DNA of 10,017 nt, taken from assembly GCA_964456445.1 (NCBI GenBank), contig CAYWBI010000144.1, positions 1 through 10,017 on the forward strand. The letters are read 5' to 3'. Both the position numbers and the translations under genes were made by a program. A model generated the notes under the pieces. The model had not been told where the DNA came from and did no database searches. It saw only the letters and a program-made list of their open reading frames with translations. Below are positions 6,463 to 10,017 of the stretch, in pieces. This stretch comes from CAYWBI01 sp964456445 (GTDB lineage Bacteria; Calditrichota; Calditrichia; Calditrichales; J004). Every line of letters begins with the position of its first letter. Position 1 is the first letter of the stretch.

Positions 6463-7833
6463 ATGAAAAAAGTTGCAAAATATATAATATTATTTATCGT
6501 TGCAGGCAATTTGATGTTCTGCAACAAAAGTCGTGATATCCCGACCCCGGTAGAACAAACCCGGCCGACATTAAGAAGTTTTGTTGAACCTGCCGACAGC
6601 ACTTTTGCCTTTGACCGGACTGCAGCATTGCGACTTAGTTTTGACGAACCAATGGACCCGGCCACTTTCGATGGCAATTTTTTCTTATGGGAAGATTCCA
6701 CCCATACCCAGGCTGTTGCCGGTAGCTTTAAAGCAGCTGGGAATGATATCCTCTTTCAGCCCTCCGCCCCATTGAAGAAGGCTCACGAATATTTTACAGA
6801 ACTCCGGGCCAGGGTTAAGGATACGCAAGGCAATGGTATCGATAAAGACCCGTTGGTGGTCAAAGAAACCGAATTTGTTACCGATGGGGATTTTTCCGTA
6901 AATGGCGCCCCGGACATGGTTGTTTCCAATGGCGCGGAAGATTTTTTAGCTGTTGTCTCATTACAAAATGGTCGCTATCAATTGGATGTATCAGCTCCAA
7001 TCGTTGGTTTTGGACGGCAGTTGGAAATGGCATTCACCCCTGATGGGAAATGGTTGTTGATGAGCGATTATAATACATCTAATAGTGGAATTTACTTTTT
7101 AAACCCTACAAATTATCAAATCGATCAAACGCTCACCGAGAATTCCGATGGAACTTTGGTGAAAAAATCTGCTGAAATTGTTGTGACCGATAGCCGCGCT
7201 TATGTGGTCAACCAATCTCTGAATAAGATTTCCGTTGTCGATCTTGCCACAAAATCCATCAGTGCGGTGATTGAATTACCAAATACACCTAAAGGAATGG
7301 CCATATTGCCGGATGGCGGGAAAATATTTGTTGGTAGCGCACGGACAAACGATGTATGGGTTGTTGATCCACAGACCAATCTTGTAACAAATACAATTAC
7401 GGTTGATGCAATTACCCGTTGTATTCGCCTACAAGCCACTTATGATGGGGGATCCATCATGGTACGCGAATTTGGTGGTTCGCACCTAACCTTTATTGAT
7501 GTTGCAACCGAAAGCGTAATTTTTACCGTTGATTTGGGCTTTGTTAGCAAATCAGGCAATAATAATGATCTCGTTGCCTACGGTCCGTATGCCTATATCC
7601 CATCCAATACGGGGGAATTGTTAAAACTAAATGTTAGTGATGGTAGCGTGGCGGCGCGTTTAACGGATGACAATTTTCAGGGTGTGGATATATATCCATC
7701 AGGTGAATTTATTTTAGCGACAGTTCGTCGAAATCCGGCACAACTGGTCATTATTAATCCGGATAATTTAAAGATTTTAAGACGGATAAACATTGGGGGG
7801 GCTACGCCTTGGGACGTTGCCGTCCGTCCATAG
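6463..7833 (+). CDS. Probable surface or periplasmic lipoprotein with SbsA-like Ig domain and YncE-type beta-propeller
   Basis: The product is 456 residues long. Residues 1-20 have a basic start and a hydrophobic segment ending LMFC, with Cys20 as the candidate lipidated residue. Phe at -1 is not canonical for a lipobox, so the lipoprotein call is tentative. Residues 33-141 match the style of SbsA/Big_5 Ig-like domains, with LRLSFDEPMDPATF, DILFQPSAPLKKAHEY and a closing ETEFVT strand. Residues 146-456 form a repeated beta-propeller of the YncE/surface-layer type. Repeating units include MAFTPDGKWLLMSDY, KISVVDLATKSISAVIELP, GMAILPDGGKIFVGSA, DVWVVDPQTNLV, LTFIDVATESVIFTVDL and VDIYPSGEFILATV. 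Such propellers usually serve protein or ligand binding; no catalytic motif is seen. The gene starts 15 bases after the PorV-like stop codon, so the two are tightly coupled. Its role in the unit is unknown; scaffold or receptor-associated binding protein are guesses. Confidence 0.88.
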   Translation: MKKVAKYIILFIVAGNLMFCNKSRDIPTPVEQTRPTLRSFVEPADSTFAFDRTAALRLSFDEPMDPATFDGNFFLWEDSTHTQAVAGSFKAAGNDILFQPSAPLKKAHEYFTELRARVKDTQGNGIDKDPLVVKETEFVTDGDFSVNGAPDMVVSNGAEDFLAVVSLQNGRYQLDVSAPIVGFGRQLEMAFTPDGKWLLMSDYNTSNSGIYFLNPTNYQIDQTLTENSDGTLVKKSAEIVVTDSRAYVVNQSLNKISVVDLATKSISAVIELPNTPKGMAILPDGGKIFVGSARTNDVWVVDPQTNLVTNTITVDAITRCIRLQATYDGGSIMVREFGGSHLTFIDVATESVIFTVDLGFVSKSGNNNDLVAYGPYAYIPSNTGELLKLNVSDGSVAARLTDDNFQGVDIYPSGEFILATVRRNPAQLVIINPDNLKILRRINIGGATPWDVAVRP

Positions 7834-7879
7834 TTTTTAATATTCAGGGGCAATGCATCCTAAAACAGGAAACGATGTG

Positions 7880-9967
7880 ATGAAAATACGAACAGTTCTG
7901 CTCGCAATTTTGCTGGTGATACCAACGGCGTTGTTTGCGCAACGGGAAAACATTCGTTGGAATATTTTCAATATAAATAAAGTGCGCACAAAATTCAGCA
8001 ATGCCAATCAGCTATGTAATGGTAATTTTCAAAATACCATTTTCGCATTACCGCCGTCTTTTGAATATCCCGCCGGTTCCGGGATAAATTATGGAACCGA
8101 TGTTGCTTTTATTGTTGGTGGTTACCAACAAGACGGCGGTGGCGAAAATCCCAACAATTATCCGTCCGTTGATGCAGGAATGAGCGAAGGCCCTGCGGAT
8201 TATTGGGACCCCAATCATTATGACCCTTACGTGGAATTGGTGAATGGTTCCGATCGAGCTGCTATGAGTGATGATCCGGATAGCTGGCCGGCCAGTGGTT
8301 TTCCTGCCTTTATACCAAACTATTATTATAAAACAACACAGGATTATACCGGTAGAAATCCTACGCAAACGCCAGGTATTGATCCGTTGCCATTGTTAAA
8401 GGACTCCACGGGGTGGCCCGGCGCGGGCCCCAATGGCGAACGTATTGGTGAACAGGAAAGCTTTTCTGCCTGTTATGCCATTGACCACCTTGCCGAAGTC
8501 CCGCCCGAACGGTGGTTGACCTTGCAAACGATTAATCGCGGTATGGCCTGGAGCGGGAAGTATTACGAAGATTTTATCGTTTGGACATTTGTTGCCAGAA
8601 ATATTGGCCAAACGCCAATTACCAAAACTTATTTTGGTGTTTGGAGTGATTTTTCTTTTATAGCGTCTTTTAATCCGCCTAACCCCTTTGGCGATGACGG
8701 CGACGTCTGTTATTATGATCGTGATCGTCAGCTTGCTTATAGTTGGGACAAGGATGGAGTAGAAACATCCCCGAGCGGCGGCACCATGACAGCCAGTGAT
8801 ATCGCCTGGGCCGGAACCGTGGTCTTAAAAACCCCAAAAAATGACTCCGGGCAGGAACTGGGCGTTACCGGTTACGATGCCGTGACCAATAGCAACGCCC
8901 AAACCAGCAATATCGGCAGTGGCGCCCGCAAAAGGGAGTTCTACCGTTTTAATCTTATCAACGACGACGATCCGCGCGATACGGATGGGGACGGTATTGA
9001 TGACACCTTTGACGGAAAAAACTATTTTAATAATGGGGCCGAACCCACGCAAATTTTGTCCAGCGGGCCATTTACCTTGCAACCCGGGAAAATGGATACC
9101 ATGATTATTGCAACCGTCTTTGGCGTTTCCAAACTAGATCTTTTTAAGAATGTGGATCAGGTCATCCAGTTGTATAAAGATAAGTGGCATGTAATCGCAC
9201 CGCCGCCAAAACCACGCGTCCAAGTGGTTCCGGGGGATCAAAAGATTGAGCTCACCTGGGGCCGCAGAGCAGAGCAAGATACGCTTTTTGAAGGCTATCG
9301 TATTTATAAATCTCTTGATAATGGCGTTACCTGGGGCCTGCCGATCAAAAGTATATTTGGCGATGTGATAGCTTATAAACCCTATGCGCTGTATGATTTG
9401 CGCGATGGGGTTAAGGGCGTAAAACCGCTTGTCACGGGGTCTAATCACGATAATGATTCCGGATTGGAAGGAGTGCGCAAGGTGGTGGATGGGGATACTG
9501 TCAATTATTTTGTGGACAATCAGGTTAAAAATGGTTACAACTATCGCTATGCGGTTACCTCTTTTACCAGAGGCGGTCCGTCAAAAGCGCCCATAGAAAA
9601 TGCCATTGCAACAGACCCCTCCATTCCAAATGACAATACCGTTGCCGTATCACCAAATGCACCATTGGCCCAGAGTACCCTAGACAGCATTCGTGTGGTT
9701 CCTAACCCGTACATAGCAACCGCTGCCTGGGAAAACGGTATTGGTGTTCGGCGTGTTGATTTTACCAATCTTCCTGAAAAATGTACCATCCGTATTTATA
9801 ATTCCGTTGGTGAAAAGGTTAAAATTCTTCAACATGTGAATGGACAAAGTACGGAATCCTGGAACTTGCTCAGCGATGGTGGACAGGAAATTGCCCCGGG
9901 TTTGTACTTTTATTATATAGACGGAAAACTGGGCCATAAAACAGGGAAAATGGTTGTTGTTTATTAA
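7880..9967 (+). CDS. Large secreted protein B, paralogue of protein A, with acidic Ca-type loop, FnIII-like segment and T9SS-like C-terminal domain
   Basis: This is a 695-residue exported protein homologous to the product of 3234-5378 along its full length. ATG 7880 is preferred over in-frame ATG 7853. It gives a standard signal peptide (MKIRTVLLAI, hydrophobic run, cleavage after ALFA at residue 20) with AGGA 9 bases upstream, whereas the site before 7853 is only 2 bases away. Shared motifs in order are WNIFNINK, EYPAGSGINYG, MSDD-DSWP, WPGAG-NG, QESFS, RGMAW, DRQLAY and GTVVLKTP. An acidic loop, DDDPRDTDGDGIDD, lies at 362-375. A proline-rich linker (440-445) precedes a fibronectin-III-like segment at about 445-588 with IELTWGRRAE and FEGYRIYKS. 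The C-terminal domain at 604-695 has VVPNPY, KCTIRIYNSVGEKV and EIAPGLYFYYI and ends VVVY. Compared with A it has extra cysteines at 46, 198 and 277. The function of the family is unknown to me. It lies 46 bases after the propeller gene and probably closes or continues the same operon. Confidence 0.9.
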   Translation: MKIRTVLLAILLVIPTALFAQRENIRWNIFNINKVRTKFSNANQLCNGNFQNTIFALPPSFEYPAGSGINYGTDVAFIVGGYQQDGGGENPNNYPSVDAGMSEGPADYWDPNHYDPYVELVNGSDRAAMSDDPDSWPASGFPAFIPNYYYKTTQDYTGRNPTQTPGIDPLPLLKDSTGWPGAGPNGERIGEQESFSACYAIDHLAEVPPERWLTLQTINRGMAWSGKYYEDFIVWTFVARNIGQTPITKTYFGVWSDFSFIASFNPPNPFGDDGDVCYYDRDRQLAYSWDKDGVETSPSGGTMTASDIAWAGTVVLKTPKNDSGQELGVTGYDAVTNSNAQTSNIGSGARKREFYRFNLINDDDPRDTDGDGIDDTFDGKNYFNNGAEPTQILSSGPFTLQPGKMDTMIIATVFGVSKLDLFKNVDQVIQLYKDKWHVIAPPPKPRVQVVPGDQKIELTWGRRAEQDTLFEGYRIYKSLDNGVTWGLPIKSIFGDVIAYKPYALYDLRDGVKGVKPLVTGSNHDNDSGLEGVRKVVDGDTVNYFVDNQVKNGYNYRYAVTSFTRGGPSKAPIENAIATDPSIPNDNTVAVSPNAPLAQSTLDSIRVVPNPYIATAAWENGIGVRRVDFTNLPEKCTIRIYNSVGEKVKILQHVNGQSTESWNLLSDGGQEIAPGLYFYYIDGKLGHKTGKMVVVY

Positions 9968-10017
9968 AGCGCTATCCATGGTTTGTTGATGCGTCAATGG
10001 ATGGAAAGGATTTGTTT

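Noticed and set aside
7812..7838. Short stem GGACG-TTGC-CGTCC followed by TTTTT after the propeller gene.
   Set aside because: The stem is short and inside the coding end, and the T-run begins 8 bases after it, too far for a normal intrinsic terminator.
7853..7879. Longer N-terminus for protein B from ATG 7853.
   Set aside because: The purine run is only 2 bases upstream of this ATG. The extra 9 residues precede an already complete signal peptide starting at 7880.
9974..10002. Inverted repeat ATCCAT / ATGGAT with a small inner TTGA/TCA stem after the protein B gene.
   Set aside because: The stem is weak and interrupted and is not followed directly by a T-tract. The window ends at 10017, so its context is missing.

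Overview
The window reads as a piece of a Gram-negative genome from the Fibrobacterota-Chlorobiota-Bacteroidota (FCB) supergroup, probably outside the classical gut Bacteroidota. Lineages such as Calditrichota, Ignavibacteriota, Marinimicrobia or KSB1 fit best. The reasons are a secreted protein ending in a type A Por/T9SS sorting domain with a YPNPFNP motif, a PorV/PorQ-type outer-membrane protein, and a TonB-dependent receptor with an N-terminal carboxypeptidase-regulatory-like domain. The lineage is inferred from protein style only; there is no rRNA or other marker gene here.

Layout: every gene is on the + strand. The left edge (to 593) is the C-terminal part of a secreted protein, followed by a well-formed intrinsic terminator (602-634). 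From 660 to 9967 there are five closely spaced genes that look like one transcription unit. They are a TonB-dependent receptor (660-3215), a large secreted protein called A here (3234-5378), a PorV/PorQ-like barrel protein (5452-6447), an Ig-like plus beta-propeller probable lipoprotein (6463-7833), and a second large secreted protein called B (7880-9967), which is a paralogue of A. The gaps between the five genes are 18, 73, 15 and 46 bases. No gene-free stretch exceeds 75 bases, and I see no RNA gene, mobile element, CRISPR array or origin.

How the genes may work together: all five products carry a signal peptide or lipoprotein-type N-terminus, so the whole unit is devoted to the cell envelope or surface. 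A and B share a long N-terminal region of unknown function, an acidic DGDGIDD loop, a fibronectin-III-like segment, and a C-terminal beta domain that resembles a T9SS sorting domain but lacks the canonical YPNPFNP and the basic C-terminus. In characterised T9SS, PorV shuttles cargo bearing a C-terminal domain to the attachment machinery, so the PorV-like gene placed between A and B suggests a dedicated export partner. The receptor and the propeller protein could form the outer-membrane and periplasmic or surface parts of the same assembly. This functional link is inferred from gene order; substrate and purpose cannot be read from the sequence.
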